From Mycolicibacterium neworleansense (GTDB lineage: Bacteria; Actinomycetota; Actinomycetes; Mycobacteriales; Mycobacteriaceae), in assembly GCF_001245615.1 (NCBI RefSeq), contig NZ_CWKH01000003.1:372001-436000 (forward strand): DNA of 64,000 nt, given 5' to 3'. The position numbers and the translations under genes were made by a program. This document shows, piece by piece, positions 25,380 through 34,263 of the stretch; position 1 is the first letter of the stretch, and the number at the start of each line of letters is the position of its first letter. The notes below the pieces were generated by a model that saw only the letters and a program-made list of their open reading frames with translations, was not told the origin of the DNA and searched no databases.

Positions 25380-25802
25380 TCAGGACAGCTTCGTCAAGGT
25401 GAACGAGAAGCGTTCGCTGCGCTCGGCCGGGCCACAGTCGCTGGCCTCCCAGCTCGCGTATCCGCTGCCGGCCAGTGTCGCGTCGTCCCAGGAGAGCGTG
25501 CGTGAGGCGGTCAGCGGGGTGCCCTCACAGGTCCCCGCGTCGGGCCACGGGCTCACCATCGTCCAGCGCCCGGCCTCCAGGTGGGCCTGCCCGCCATAGG
25601 GCGCCCACGTCGCGCCGCCGGTCGCTGCCACGTCGGCGCAGCCCTGGCCGCAGGACGTGATGGTCCAGGTGCTCCACGTCGACGGACCGTCGTGGTCGTA
25701 GCGATAGGTGCCGCTGAGTTCTTCGGCCAGAGCCGGACTCGCAAAACCGACGGCCGTTGCGGCAATAACCATCGCCGGAACGATGCCCATGACAAGTCTC
25801 AC
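25380..25802 (-). CDS. Secreted protein with four cysteines
   Basis: A 140-residue protein with a signal peptide (MGIVPAMVIAATAVGFASPALA, cleaved before EELSG; shown as two parts of the leader). The mature part is beta-rich, with TSCGQGCADV, GTCEGTP and SDCGPAERS, suggesting two disulfides. GTG 25802 follows AGGGAG; ATG 25790 is an internal alternative. It resembles small exported mycobacterial proteins with a WTI..CG..C pattern. No function is assigned. Confidence 0.7.
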   Translation of the reverse strand: MRLVMGIVPAMVIAATAVGFASPALAEELSGTYRYDHDGPSTWSTWTITSCGQGCADVAATGGATWAPYGGQAHLEAGRWTMVSPWPDAGTCEGTPLTASRTLSWDDATLAGSGYASWEASDCGPAERSERFSFTLTKLS

Positions 25803-25946
25803 GATCGCACTCCCTGAAGTCGCCCCGACCCGGTCCCATAAATTGACGGGCAGAGCATCTCACACGAACATGCCTCGGGCACAGCAGGATTGACCTTGAG
25901 GTGGCTGTCTCGCGGCGCCCGGGTTAGCTGGCCGCAGGCCGGGCAG

Positions 25947-26201
25947 TTAGCGGGATTCGACCTCGGTCTCGACCAAGCCGGCGCTGCGGGCATTGACGAC
26001 GACATGTTCCCAGCTGGTCGCCACGGCCGCGATCACCGTGATCGCGGTGGCGAAGCCGGCGAGTGAGGCCAGCACGGTCGCCCACTGCCCGTCGGTGGCC
26101 AGGCCGAGCAGGATCGCGAGGAATGCCCCGGCCAGTACCAGTGCGGCGGCCGGCGCACTGCGCCACCATGCCCGGCGCGAAGATTCGATCGGCGTCGTCA
26201 T
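25947..26201 (-). CDS. Small two-helix membrane protein
   Basis: An 84-residue protein with two hydrophobic segments (AALVLAGAFLAILLGLA and VLASLAGFATAITVIAAVA) joined by a short loop, and a charged C-terminus. ATG 26201 was preferred over GTG 26210, which adds three residues; neither has a strong ribosome site. No family recognised. Confidence 0.6.
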   Translation of the reverse strand: MTTPIESSRRAWWRSAPAAALVLAGAFLAILLGLATDGQWATVLASLAGFATAITVIAAVATSWEHVVVNARSAGLVETEVESR

Positions 26202-26332
26202 ATGACCCACTGTCCCGTCGCTAGCTGAGGAGAGCTGAAGCGTTCGTTATGGGAACGCTCTGAACTGTGCGCATCGCTGGCAAAACCGCTCAATCCCTAC
26301 TCGCGCACCCCACCCGGCTATCGTGGTCCAAC

Positions 26333-27172
26333 ATGGCCAACTTGGATCGTCGAAAAATGATGATGTTGTCAGGTCTGGGCGTGATGGCGGCGGCTCTGCC
26401 CGCCCCGCAGGCCCAGGCGCTCCCGACCAAGCCCCAGGCACCACGCGTCCCGGCACCCGCAGCGCCGCAGGCGGCGGTTAACTACGTGTTCGCGGACGAA
26501 TTCGACGGGCCGGCGGGTTCGTCGCCGAACACCTCGAAGTGGACCATCGCCAAGGCCCGCGAGACCTTCAAGGAACCCACCTACTGGGAGCAGCCCGGCC
26601 GCATCGGGCAGTACCGCGACGACCGCAAGAACGCATTCCTCGACGGCAAGGGGAATCTCGTCATCCGGGCCACCAAGGAAGGCGACACGTATTACGGCGC
26701 CAAGCTGGCCAGCGTGTGGGAGGGCGGTGCCGGCCACACCTGGGAGGCCCGGATCAAGTTCAACTGCCTGACCCCGGGCGCCTGGCCGGCCTTCTGGCTG
26801 GGCACGCTGGGCGAGGGCGAACTCGACATCGTCGAGTGGTACGGCAACGGCAAGTGGCCGTCGGCCACCACCGTGCACGCCAAGTCGAACGGCGGCGAGT
26901 GGGAAACCCACAACATCGCCGTCGACACCGCCTGGCACACGTGGCGTACCCAGTGGGATGCCAACGGCGCCCGGTTCTGGCAGGACTACACCGAAGGTGC
27001 CAAGCCCTACTTCGAGGTCTCGGCCAGCCAGCTGCCTGACTGGCCGTTCAACCAGCCCGGTTACACGATGTTCGTGGTGCTGAATCTCGCGGTCGCAGGA
27101 TCGGGCGGCGAAGACCCCAGCGGCGGGACGTACCCGGCCGACATGCTCGTGGACTACGTGCGCGTCTGGTAG
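26333..27172 (+). CDS. Exported glycoside hydrolase family 16 protein (Rv0315-like)
   Basis: A 279-residue protein. The N-terminus NLDRRKMMMLSG followed by a hydrophobic stretch and PAPQAQA resembles a Tat-type signal (twin Arg at 5-6). The GH16 catalytic motif E-L-D-I-V-E at residues 163-168 supplies nucleophile and acid/base, followed by WYG. The order DEFDG, WEARIKFNC, W.AFWL and MLVDYVRVW is that of the M. tuberculosis Rv0315 beta-1,3-glucanase-like protein. It probably acts on beta-1,3-glucans outside the cell. ATG 26333 gives the family-like start. Confidence 0.88.
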   Translation: MANLDRRKMMMLSGLGVMAAALPAPQAQALPTKPQAPRVPAPAAPQAAVNYVFADEFDGPAGSSPNTSKWTIAKARETFKEPTYWEQPGRIGQYRDDRKNAFLDGKGNLVIRATKEGDTYYGAKLASVWEGGAGHTWEARIKFNCLTPGAWPAFWLGTLGEGELDIVEWYGNGKWPSATTVHAKSNGGEWETHNIAVDTAWHTWRTQWDANGARFWQDYTEGAKPYFEVSASQLPDWPFNQPGYTMFVVLNLAVAGSGGEDPSGGTYPADMLVDYVRVW

Positions 27173-27188
27173 ACACGGTAGCGCACGA

Positions 27189-27803
27189 CTACTTCGTGGT
27201 GATGGTCTCGGCGAACGTGCCGTCACCCTTGTTCAGCCAGCTGATGGTGCCGTGCTGGAATTCGGTGATCCAACCACCGTTGGCGACATCCGGACCGCCG
27301 GCCGTCTCGTCCTCGTCTTCGGTGGGGAAGCCCAGCTTGCCCGCCGCGCCGCCGTTGGCGGTGTACACCCGAAGGATCTCGCCCTGCACCACGTGGGTGC
27401 CGGCCGATGGCGACGAGAAGATGGTGCCGTTTGCGAACGCCTGCACGGTGCCGTCGCCGACCTTCTCCGGTTGCGCGGTCGGTAGACCGAGTTTGGCTTC
27501 ACCGCCGGCGTCGGCGTACTCCTCGGCGATGGGGGGATCGAGTACCACCTCGCCGACACCCGGTGCGTTGACCGTGCTGGGCGCACCTTCGATGGCGGAC
27601 GAGACCGCACTCGAGGCGGAGCTGGCCCCCTCCTTGGCCTTGCTCGTGCCGGCGTCATAGGCCGACGACGCGGCACTCGTCGCACTGGACAAGGCGTCTC
27701 TGGTGTCGTCTTTTGATTCCTCTGAGCATGCAATGGCCGCCGCCCCCGTGATGGCGAAAGCTGCAGCCAGCGCACCTGCGCGTTTCATCAGCTTTTGATC
27801 CAT
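27189..27803 (-). CDS. LGFP-repeat lipoprotein
   Basis: A 204-residue protein with a signal ending AAAIAC (lipobox-like, Cys at about residue 26). A Ser/Ala-rich linker (residues 30-75) follows, and then LGFP repeats: AKLGLPTAQPE and GKLGFPTEDED, plus the intervening GTIFSS and GTISWL segments. LGFP repeats anchor proteins to the mycobacterial cell wall. ATG 27803 or ATG 27788 may be the start. It is convergent with the GH16 gene. Confidence 0.8.
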   Translation of the reverse strand: MDQKLMKRAGALAAAFAITGAAAIACSEESKDDTRDALSSATSAASSAYDAGTSKAKEGASSASSAVSSAIEGAPSTVNAPGVGEVVLDPPIAEEYADAGGEAKLGLPTAQPEKVGDGTVQAFANGTIFSSPSAGTHVVQGEILRVYTANGGAAGKLGFPTEDEDETAGGPDVANGGWITEFQHGTISWLNKGDGTFAETITTK

Positions 27804-27905
27804 TTTTCGAACGTAACACCGGTGTCCACGCCTCATCAGCAAATGACGGGATCCTGGGAAAACGCCCGCCGCGGCTATCGTGAGGTAACGGCGAACGGAG
27901 GGCAG

Positions 27906-28214
27906 ATGAGCTCGGGGACCCAACTCGACCGCACCGGTGCTGCGACCAGTGTGAGCGAACACGCGGACCGCTTCACGATCGACGTCGACGGCAGGACGGT
28001 CGGGCTCGCCGATTTCCACGACCGTGACGGGCGCCGGATCTTTCCGCACACCGAGGTCGAGCCGCAGTACCGCGGCCGCGGGCTGGCGACGATCCTCATC
28101 GCCGAAGCCTTGCGTTCCACCCGCGCTGCGGGGCTGCGTATCGTGCCGACGTGCTGGATGGTGGCCGAGTACATCGACAAACATCCGGAGTATGCCGACA
28201 TCACCGACCGGTGA
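27906..28214 (+). CDS. YjdJ-type GNAT acetyltransferase
   Basis: A 102-residue minimal GNAT protein: HTEVEPQYRGRGLATILIAEAL contains the acetyl-CoA pyrophosphate loop (Q/RxxGxG/A as YRGRGLA), and RIVPTCWMVAEYIDKHPEY is the conserved C-terminal Cys-containing motif of the YjdJ/Rv-type small acetyltransferases. ATG 27906 follows GGAGGGCAG. The acceptor is unknown. Confidence 0.85.
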   Translation: MSSGTQLDRTGAATSVSEHADRFTIDVDGRTVGLADFHDRDGRRIFPHTEVEPQYRGRGLATILIAEALRSTRAAGLRIVPTCWMVAEYIDKHPEYADITDR

Positions 28215-28227
28215 GCGTGCTGTTCTT

Positions 28228-28842
28228 TCAGCGCCGCGCGGACCGTGAGTCGGCGGCGACCAGCGTGAGGATGGCGTCGGTCAGCCGGTCCAGGTAGTTG
28301 TCGTCGGCGTCGATCTGCATGACCGACTGACGCCAGTAGAGCGCTCCCCCGATCATGTCCAGTGCGACGTCGATATCCGCGTCATCGGCGATCTGGCCAC
28401 GGCGGCGGGCCCGCTCGAAAAGTTGAGCGGCCTTGAGCCGGCGGGGTTCTCGGATCTGGCCGGCGATGGTGGCGGCGTATTCGGGATCACGCGCGGCCTC
28501 GGCGAGCAGGTCCGGGATGATGGTGCGGGCCAGCCGGTGGGTGAGCGCCTCGCGTCCGTTCTGTAGGTACGCCCGGATGTCCCCTCGAAGCGTGCCGGTG
28601 TCGGGGACGTCGATCGCCGCGACGGCCACCTTGGTCACCAGGTCGACGGCCAGGTCCTGCTTCGATTTCCAGCGGCGGTAGATGGCGGCCTTGCCGACGC
28701 CGGCGCGTTTGGCCACGGCGTCGACGGACAGCCTGCCGTAGCCGACGGCGGCCAGCTCCTCGAAGAACGCGGACTCGATCGCGGCGGTCACGTCGTCGAG
28801 GAGGACGGGACCGCCGGAGGTCCGGCGCGGGGAGGAGGCCAC
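28228..28842 (-). CDS. TetR/AcrR-family regulator
   Basis: A 204-residue protein with a TetR N-terminal domain (FFEELAAVGYGRLSVDAVAKRAGVGKAAIYRRW over residues 27-58) and a TetR_C C-terminal region. It starts at GTG 28842. It is divergent from the hydrolase gene at 28936, with a palindromic operator between the two, so it probably represses the hydrolase and itself. Confidence 0.88.
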   Translation of the reverse strand: MASSPRRTSGGPVLLDDVTAAIESAFFEELAAVGYGRLSVDAVAKRAGVGKAAIYRRWKSKQDLAVDLVTKVAVAAIDVPDTGTLRGDIRAYLQNGREALTHRLARTIIPDLLAEAARDPEYAATIAGQIREPRRLKAAQLFERARRRGQIADDADIDVALDMIGGALYWRQSVMQIDADDNYLDRLTDAILTLVAADSRSARR

Positions 28843-28858
28843 GGGCCGATTCTACGAG

Positions 28859-28924
28859 ACGGAACGGTTGCGTTCCGTTTAAACGCGGCCTAACCTAATC
28901 GAGACGATGCAGTTCCGTTTCGTT
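28859..28924. promoter_or_regulatory. TetR operator region
   Basis: ACGGAAC (28859-28865) and GTTCCGT (28872-28878) form a perfect 7-bp inverted repeat with a 6-base spacer. The half site AGTTCCGTTTCGTT recurs at 28911-28924, directly upstream of the AAGGAG ribosome site of the hydrolase gene. Confidence 0.65.
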
Positions 28925-28935
28925 AAGGAGAAGCC

Positions 28936-30144
28936 ATGAAGTTCCTGTTCGACGACGAGTCGTTCTCGTTCGAAACGCTCCGCGCAGCCGGTTACGCCAA
29001 CGCCGGTGGCGCCGATCTGGGCGAGATCCTGGTGACTGCTCGAGCCATCCCCGGGGGCGATGAGGCCGCCTGGCATCGCGAATGGAAGGCCACCGCGCAG
29101 CGGGTCGAGGCCCTCGGCCGTCAATCGCTGGCCGCCGGTCACACGGTCAGCGCCCGCGAGGCGCTGCTGCGGGCCTCCAATTACTACCGGACCGCCGAGT
29201 TCTACCTCCGCGAGAACCCCGCCCACGACCCCGAGGCCAAGGAACTGTTCGACCGCTCACGCGAGACGTTCCTGGAATCAATGGCGATGTTCGACTTCGG
29301 TTTCGAGCGCATCGCCATCCCCTATCAGGACACCGCGCTGCCCGGATACCTCTATCTGGCCGACGACTCCGGAGTCCCCGGCCCCACCGTCATCTTCAAC
29401 GGCGGATACGACTCCACCCTCGAAGAGTCCTACGTCGCCCTCGCCGCCGGCGCTCTGCTGCGCGGGTACAACGTGCTGGCGTTCGATGGGCCCGGCCAAG
29501 GCGCCACGTTGCGTGAGCAGGGCCTGACGTTCCGGTCCGACTGGGAGGCCGTGCTGGCACCAGTGGTGGATTTCGCCCTCGGCCGCCCCGAGATCGCGCC
29601 CGCCGCGATCGCCGTGTTCGGTTACAGCCTGGGCGGTTACCTGGTGGCCCGGGCCGCCGCCTTCGAGAAGCGCCTGGCCGCGGTGATCCTCAACGACGGT
29701 GTCTACGACTTCTACGCGGCGCTGGCCAACATGATGCCGCCGTTCCTTTCCAAATGGGTCGACGAGGGCAATGACGAGGCCGCGGAGGCGGTGCTGGGTC
29801 TGCTGATGGCGGTGAACACCCAGACCCGCTGGGCGGTGCGAAATGGGCTGTGGGCGTTGGGAGTCGACTCGCCCGCCGGGCTGGCCCGCGCGTTCAAGGC
29901 CTACACGATCGCCGACGTGGCCGATCAGATCACCACCCCGGTGCTGGTGCTCGATGCCGAGAACGACCAGTTCTTCAAGGGCGAGCCGGTGCGGGCAGCC
30001 GAGGCGATGGTCAACGCGAAGACCACGCTGGTGACGCTCTATGAGGCTGACGGTGCGGGCGAGCACTGCCACATGGGTGCCGCGTCCCGGGCGAACCAGG
30101 TCATGTTCGATTGGCTCGACGAGCAGTTGGGCACTCAGGCTTGA
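28936..30144 (+). CDS. FrsA/BAAT-like alpha/beta hydrolase
   Basis: A 402-residue protein. A helical N-terminal lid domain (about 1-125, with ASNYYRTAEFYL) precedes the hydrolase core, which has TVIFNGGYDST, nucleophile elbow FGYSLGGY (Ser), LVLDAENDQFF (Asp) and GEHCHMG (His). This architecture is seen in FrsA-like and 2,6-dihydroxypseudooxynicotine hydrolase-type enzymes acting on C-C or ester bonds. AAGGAG precedes the ATG. Probably repressed by the divergent TetR. Its last 10 bases overlap the opposing oxidoreductase. Confidence 0.85.
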   Translation: MKFLFDDESFSFETLRAAGYANAGGADLGEILVTARAIPGGDEAAWHREWKATAQRVEALGRQSLAAGHTVSAREALLRASNYYRTAEFYLRENPAHDPEAKELFDRSRETFLESMAMFDFGFERIAIPYQDTALPGYLYLADDSGVPGPTVIFNGGYDSTLEESYVALAAGALLRGYNVLAFDGPGQGATLREQGLTFRSDWEAVLAPVVDFALGRPEIAPAAIAVFGYSLGGYLVARAAAFEKRLAAVILNDGVYDFYAALANMMPPFLSKWVDEGNDEAAEAVLGLLMAVNTQTRWAVRNGLWALGVDSPAGLARAFKAYTIADVADQITTPVLVLDAENDQFFKGEPVRAAEAMVNAKTTLVTLYEADGAGEHCHMGAASRANQVMFDWLDEQLGTQA

Positions 30145-31277
30145 GGGGTCACAAGATATTTCTCGCCGGTGGCCTTCTGCAGATAACTGTTGAACGCCTC
30201 GGGCTGCAGCATGCCGGCCAGTGACACCTCTTGGGTGTAGGCGCTCGCGAACGTCGTGGTGAGTTCGGCGGCGACGCGGGCGCGCAACCGGGCGATGGTC
30301 TCCGGTCCGGCACTGGCGAGGAACGGGGTGAGCAACCAACCCCCGACACCCCAGGCCATCCCGAAGTTTCGGGTCAGCACGGTGGGGCCGGTGTCGAGGC
30401 TGCCGTAGATGTACACCTGCTTGTGCACGCTCGACCCGTAGCGCGAGTACTGCGCACCGGTCGCGTTGGCGGCTCGCTCCATGCCGTTGAGGATCTGGCT
30501 GGCCAGCGTGCCACCGCCGGTGGCGTCGAACGCCAGCGTCGCCGACGTCGCCTTGAGGGCCTCGACGAGATCGGCCTCGAACGACGGCGACGTCGAGTTG
30601 CAGACATGGACCGCGCCGAGGCCGCGCAGGATCTCCTCCTGCTCGGTCTTGCGGACGATGTTGACCAACGGCACACCGTCGGCCTGGCAGGCCTTGACGA
30701 GCATCTGGCCGAGGTTCGATGCCGCGGCGGTGTGCACCAGGGCCGAATGTCCTTCGCGGCGCATGGTTTCCAACATGCCCAGGGCCGTGAGCGGATTGAC
30801 GAACGACGATGCGCCGTCCTTCGCGGTGGCCCCCTCGGGCAGCACCAGGCACGCCTCGGCCTTGACCACCCGGTACTGCGCATACATCGCGCCACCGGCA
30901 ATTCCGACTGTCTTGCCGAGCAGTGCTTGTGCCTGCGCCGACTCCCCCGCCGCCACCACGGTGCCCGCGCCTTCGTTGCCCACCGGAAGCGAGATGCCGA
31001 CGCGTGCCGCCAGACCACCCAGCGCGCCGTCGCGCAGCGGTGCGGTGACGACGGGGCGGTCCGCAGTGCCCGACACCGTCGCGTCCGACATGTCGGCGGC
31101 GCTGGGGATCAGCAGACCCAGATCCGACGGATTGATCGGCGAGGCTTCGACCCGGACCGCGACTTCGTCTTGCGCCGGGGTGGGCACCGCAACCTCATGC
31201 AGCGACAACTCCAGCGTGCCGTCCTCGGTCACCAGCGACCGCAGTTCCAGAGCTGTGTTGGGTAGCGCCTCAGTCAT
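30135..31277 (-). CDS. Medium-chain (MDR) zinc-type/quinone oxidoreductase
   Basis: A 380-residue protein with the alcohol-dehydrogenase-like N-terminal domain (VRVEASPINPSDLGLL, PVGNEGAGTVVAAG) and a Rossmann domain whose dinucleotide loop is ALVHTAAASNLGQM. Zinc-ligand cysteines of classical ADHs are absent, which fits the quinone-reductase or enoyl-reductase branch. It probably uses NADPH. Substrate unknown. Confidence 0.85.
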   Translation of the reverse strand: MTEALPNTALELRSLVTEDGTLELSLHEVAVPTPAQDEVAVRVEASPINPSDLGLLIPSAADMSDATVSGTADRPVVTAPLRDGALGGLAARVGISLPVGNEGAGTVVAAGESAQAQALLGKTVGIAGGAMYAQYRVVKAEACLVLPEGATAKDGASSFVNPLTALGMLETMRREGHSALVHTAAASNLGQMLVKACQADGVPLVNIVRKTEQEEILRGLGAVHVCNSTSPSFEADLVEALKATSATLAFDATGGGTLASQILNGMERAANATGAQYSRYGSSVHKQVYIYGSLDTGPTVLTRNFGMAWGVGGWLLTPFLASAGPETIARLRARVAAELTTTFASAYTQEVSLAGMLQPEAFNSYLQKATGEKYLVTPQA

Positions 31278-31294
31278 GTCTGAACACTACGTCG

Positions 31295-33118
31295 CTACAC
31301 CGAGCATTTGCCCCCGGTGAACAGATCGCACGTGGTCTGCAGGCCGTTGAGCACCCCGGCCGGGATCGCGGAAATGAAGTCGGTCGCGCTGATGGCGTGC
31401 AGCGACGTGAGGTCGGTGGCTTTCTGTGTGCCGATCAGCACCGCCACGGCATCTCCCTTTTCGGTGGTGATCGTGAAGGTGTCGTCGCCGTCGCCGTACT
31501 GCCCGGCGCAGTCGGTTTGGCATGTCCCGGTCGCTGGATCGATTTTCTCGTCGAACATGTCGTTGATCCACCCGGCGGACAGCTCACGGACGGCCGGCGG
31601 GTTCTGCGGCTGCGGGAATCCGGCGATCAGATACGCGGTGGCCTGAATCAACGGATTGCCACCCTGCATCGGGTCCATGTGCACGCCGCCGTCGAGCACG
31701 ACACCGGTGAACTGCCCCGGCCTGGCCTGCGTCAGCTGGTCGTTGACATCACTGAACACGTTGAGGAAATTCAGTGGTGCGCCAATCTCGTAGATCGGGA
31801 TGTAGTCGTTCGGATCGTCGTCACCGGGGTCGACGGTGCCGTTCGTCTCCAACTCGTCGAGCCGCTCCATCGCGTCGGGGATGATCGAACCCATCGGTAC
31901 CGCGTCGTAAATCACCACGCCGGCAAGCTCATTGGGTGCGTCCAGACCCTGTTCGCGTCGACGCGTCAAGCCCTCGGCGTAGTACCCGGCCACCCCGGGG
32001 GCGAACCCACCACCCAGGGAGTGCCCGACGAGCACGAATTGTGTTGGCACATCGAGGTTATCGGTGCGGCCGGCCTTCAGCTCGGCGGTGTCCATGCTGG
32101 CGTTGAGGGCCGTGCGGTCCGGATCGAGGAACAACTGAGCGACTGCCTCGTGCAGGTTGTCGCCGCCGAGCCACATGCCGTCGGCCTCGAACGGGTTCGA
32201 CGTGAACGTCGTGGTGACGACGACGCTGTTGGTGGTGTGCGCCAGATAGGACGCGGTGTAGCTGTAGAGCGGCCCGTTCGCCAGGAAGCCGTGCTGCAGG
32301 TAGATCATCCGAGTGGGCGGCTCACCGTTCTCGGATGTCGAGAAATACCAGTTGGATTCGACCTCATGGCCTTCGGAGATCACCAGCGTCGATGTGCTCA
32401 CCTCGACGGAATCGCGCAATTCCGGCGGCACCACCGGATCACCGCCGACGGCTCGCTCCAAGGTGGCGAGGGTGTCGAACACCGCGCCGGTGATGACCGA
32501 CAGCGGCTTGGGGTAGTTCTGCGGCTCGGGGTTGAGCGCCAACGCGCCGAGGCCGCGGATGACGTCGTGGATCGCCTCGACCGGGTCGTTCGGCTGGGCC
32601 GGTGGGTCGGCCTGGTCCGGGGCGACCGTGTCCAGGGCGGCGCGCCCCCGTGGGGTGGCCAACGCCGATCGAATGCTTATCGGCGGCCGGACCCGGACTT
32701 CAACGGGGCTCGGCGCCTTGTCGGCGACGCTGCTGGTGTCGTCGGCGACATCAGGGCCGGCCTCGTCGATGTCGCGCACCGCCGTCCGGACGTCGCGGAC
32801 GGAATCACGAAATGCCGTGCGCACCTTCGTCCGAACTGAGTCCGCGAGCTGGTCTGATCGGACTGCTCGAGCGCGAGGTTTGGTCTCGGCTGCCGTGCCG
32901 CCGGTGCCGGCAACCTCGGCTTTCGGGCGTTGCGTCGCCGTGCGCACTTTCCGGTGCTGCGAAGGTTTGGCGGCGTCGTTCTGGGTGGCCGACGGCTTCG
33001 CATCCTGCCTCGAGGCGCCGCCCTCGTCGGCATTGGCGGTTCCCGCCCCGGCCAGCACTGCTGCCGACATGCCCGCCGTGAAAAGCCCAGCACCCACCCA
33101 CGCTGCTACCCGCGCCAT
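31295..33118 (-). CDS. Exported alpha/beta hydrolase with long disordered N-terminus
   Basis: A 607-residue protein. The signal peptide is VAAWVGAGLFTAGMSAAVLA with ANA-DE cleavage. Residues 35-190 are low complexity and charged. The hydrolase core follows with IYLQHGFLANGPLYSY, nucleophile elbow VLVGHSLGGGF (Ser), and later Asp/His candidates (DGGVHMDPMQGG). This architecture is frequent in non-tuberculous mycobacteria and related to PE-PPE-domain/lipase-like proteins. A secreted esterase or lipase is likely; the substrate is not known. Confidence 0.8.
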   Translation of the reverse strand: MARVAAWVGAGLFTAGMSAAVLAGAGTANADEGGASRQDAKPSATQNDAAKPSQHRKVRTATQRPKAEVAGTGGTAAETKPRARAVRSDQLADSVRTKVRTAFRDSVRDVRTAVRDIDEAGPDVADDTSSVADKAPSPVEVRVRPPISIRSALATPRGRAALDTVAPDQADPPAQPNDPVEAIHDVIRGLGALALNPEPQNYPKPLSVITGAVFDTLATLERAVGGDPVVPPELRDSVEVSTSTLVISEGHEVESNWYFSTSENGEPPTRMIYLQHGFLANGPLYSYTASYLAHTTNSVVVTTTFTSNPFEADGMWLGGDNLHEAVAQLFLDPDRTALNASMDTAELKAGRTDNLDVPTQFVLVGHSLGGGFAPGVAGYYAEGLTRRREQGLDAPNELAGVVIYDAVPMGSIIPDAMERLDELETNGTVDPGDDDPNDYIPIYEIGAPLNFLNVFSDVNDQLTQARPGQFTGVVLDGGVHMDPMQGGNPLIQATAYLIAGFPQPQNPPAVRELSAGWINDMFDEKIDPATGTCQTDCAGQYGDGDDTFTITTEKGDAVAVLIGTQKATDLTSLHAISATDFISAIPAGVLNGLQTTCDLFTGGKCSV

Positions 33119-33215
33119 TGTTCTCCCCCGTTACATCGAACTCGATGTTTGTCACGCTAGCGGGGAACGGTGTTCCTTCGGACCGGAATCCGCGAGATCT
33201 CGGGTGCGGTGGCGG

Positions 33216-33698
33216 CTAGCCGAGTTCGAGCGTTTGACGCGACAACCGGAAGAACTGCCCGGAATCGGAGTCCGTGCAGGTGACACCGGAAGGTTGGGAC
33301 TCGCACTTGATTGAGCCGGCGGATCGCGCCTGGCCGTACGGCAATGTCGGTACTCCCGGCTCGAAGATGGTGTCACCGTGGCAGTGCACGACGGGTGCCC
33401 CGCCCCGCTTCAGGCTGATGCGGTCGCCCCAGTTCAGGTGGCAGTCCGCCGGCTTGGGCGGCGGGGCGTAGTGGTGTTCGCGGATCTCGCACACGACGCC
33501 GTTGGTGGCGTCGGTGCCGTCGGCACCGGTCGACAGCAGACACCATATGTTTCCGGACGGGGTGACGAATTTGGTGCCCGCCGGGCCGGCATGCGCAGTG
33601 CCGGGGAGCGCGAGGCCGACCGACGCCACGGCGACGAACGCGACGAGACGAGGCCGGACTCGCCGAGTTCTCAACGGATTCTCTCCCCGCTCCGCCAT
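33216..33698 (-). CDS. DUF6636-type secreted protein
   Basis: A 160-residue protein with a signal peptide (LVAFVAVASVGLALPGTAHA). The mature domain FVTPSGNIWCLL, VVCEIREHHY, CHLNWGDRISL, VVHCHGDT, SIKCESQPSGVTCTD is the DUF6636 pattern with six cysteines. Function unknown; probably disulfide stabilised outside the cell. Confidence 0.75.
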   Translation of the reverse strand: MAERGENPLRTRRVRPRLVAFVAVASVGLALPGTAHAGPAGTKFVTPSGNIWCLLSTGADGTDATNGVVCEIREHHYAPPPKPADCHLNWGDRISLKRGGAPVVHCHGDTIFEPGVPTLPYGQARSAGSIKCESQPSGVTCTDSDSGQFFRLSRQTLELG

Positions 33699-33746
33699 GG
33701 ATGCAGTATCTCCTTCGGCTCCCGATATTGCTCCGCTTTGCTCCGG

Positions 33747-34199
33747 TCAGGGGCTCCCGATCGCCGGCACGGTATCGGGTGGGCCTTTCGGTCGCTGATA
33801 GCCGGGACAGGTGACCTCGATCTTCACCTGTCGCCACCCGGTCCCCCGCTCGTCGGCGGGCATTTGGCCACTGATCGTGTACACGTCGTCGACCTTGGTC
33901 GCGGTCATCTCCCGCGAATCCTTGGTAAAACCGTTGGCCTCAGGTATTCGGAAGCCGGCAGCCGTGACCACCAGCCGGTTGGTCGTCGCCAGCATCACCC
34001 GCACGCTTCGCCTGTGGTCCGTCGCCGACGGCGACGCGTAGATCAGCAAATTGCCGTCGGGAAACCTGGTGCAGGTAACGTGCGCCGCCAGCGTGTGCAC
34101 GTCGCCGTCCAACACGATCTTCACGTCGGACAGCCCGCCACCGGGCGCACAAGCCGCCACGAACGCGGTCGCCGCCGCGACGCCGACGAGGGCACGCAT
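33747..34199 (-). CDS. LpqH (19-kDa antigen)-family lipoprotein
   Basis: A 150-residue protein with signal and lipobox ending FVAAC (Cys17). The mature part DVKIVLDGDVHTLAAHVTCTRF, NLLIYAS, VVTAAGFRIPEANGF and YTISGQMP, EVTCPG carries the two conserved cysteines of the LpqH family. These are surface-exposed acylated, often glycosylated, lipoproteins that stimulate host TLR2 in pathogens. Confidence 0.8.
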   Translation of the reverse strand: MRALVGVAAATAFVAACAPGGGLSDVKIVLDGDVHTLAAHVTCTRFPDGNLLIYASPSATDHRRSVRVMLATTNRLVVTAAGFRIPEANGFTKDSREMTATKVDDVYTISGQMPADERGTGWRQVKIEVTCPGYQRPKGPPDTVPAIGSP

Positions 34200-34263
34200 C
34201 TGTGCAGTATGGACCGACTGTGGTCCCTACGCCACGGCCCGACCTTCGTGCACGCGCGCGAAT

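Noticed and set aside
29278..30852. 524-codon minus-strand open frame
   Set aside because: It spans a hydrolase and part of an oxidoreductase in wrong frames; low-complexity Arg/His/Gly composition.
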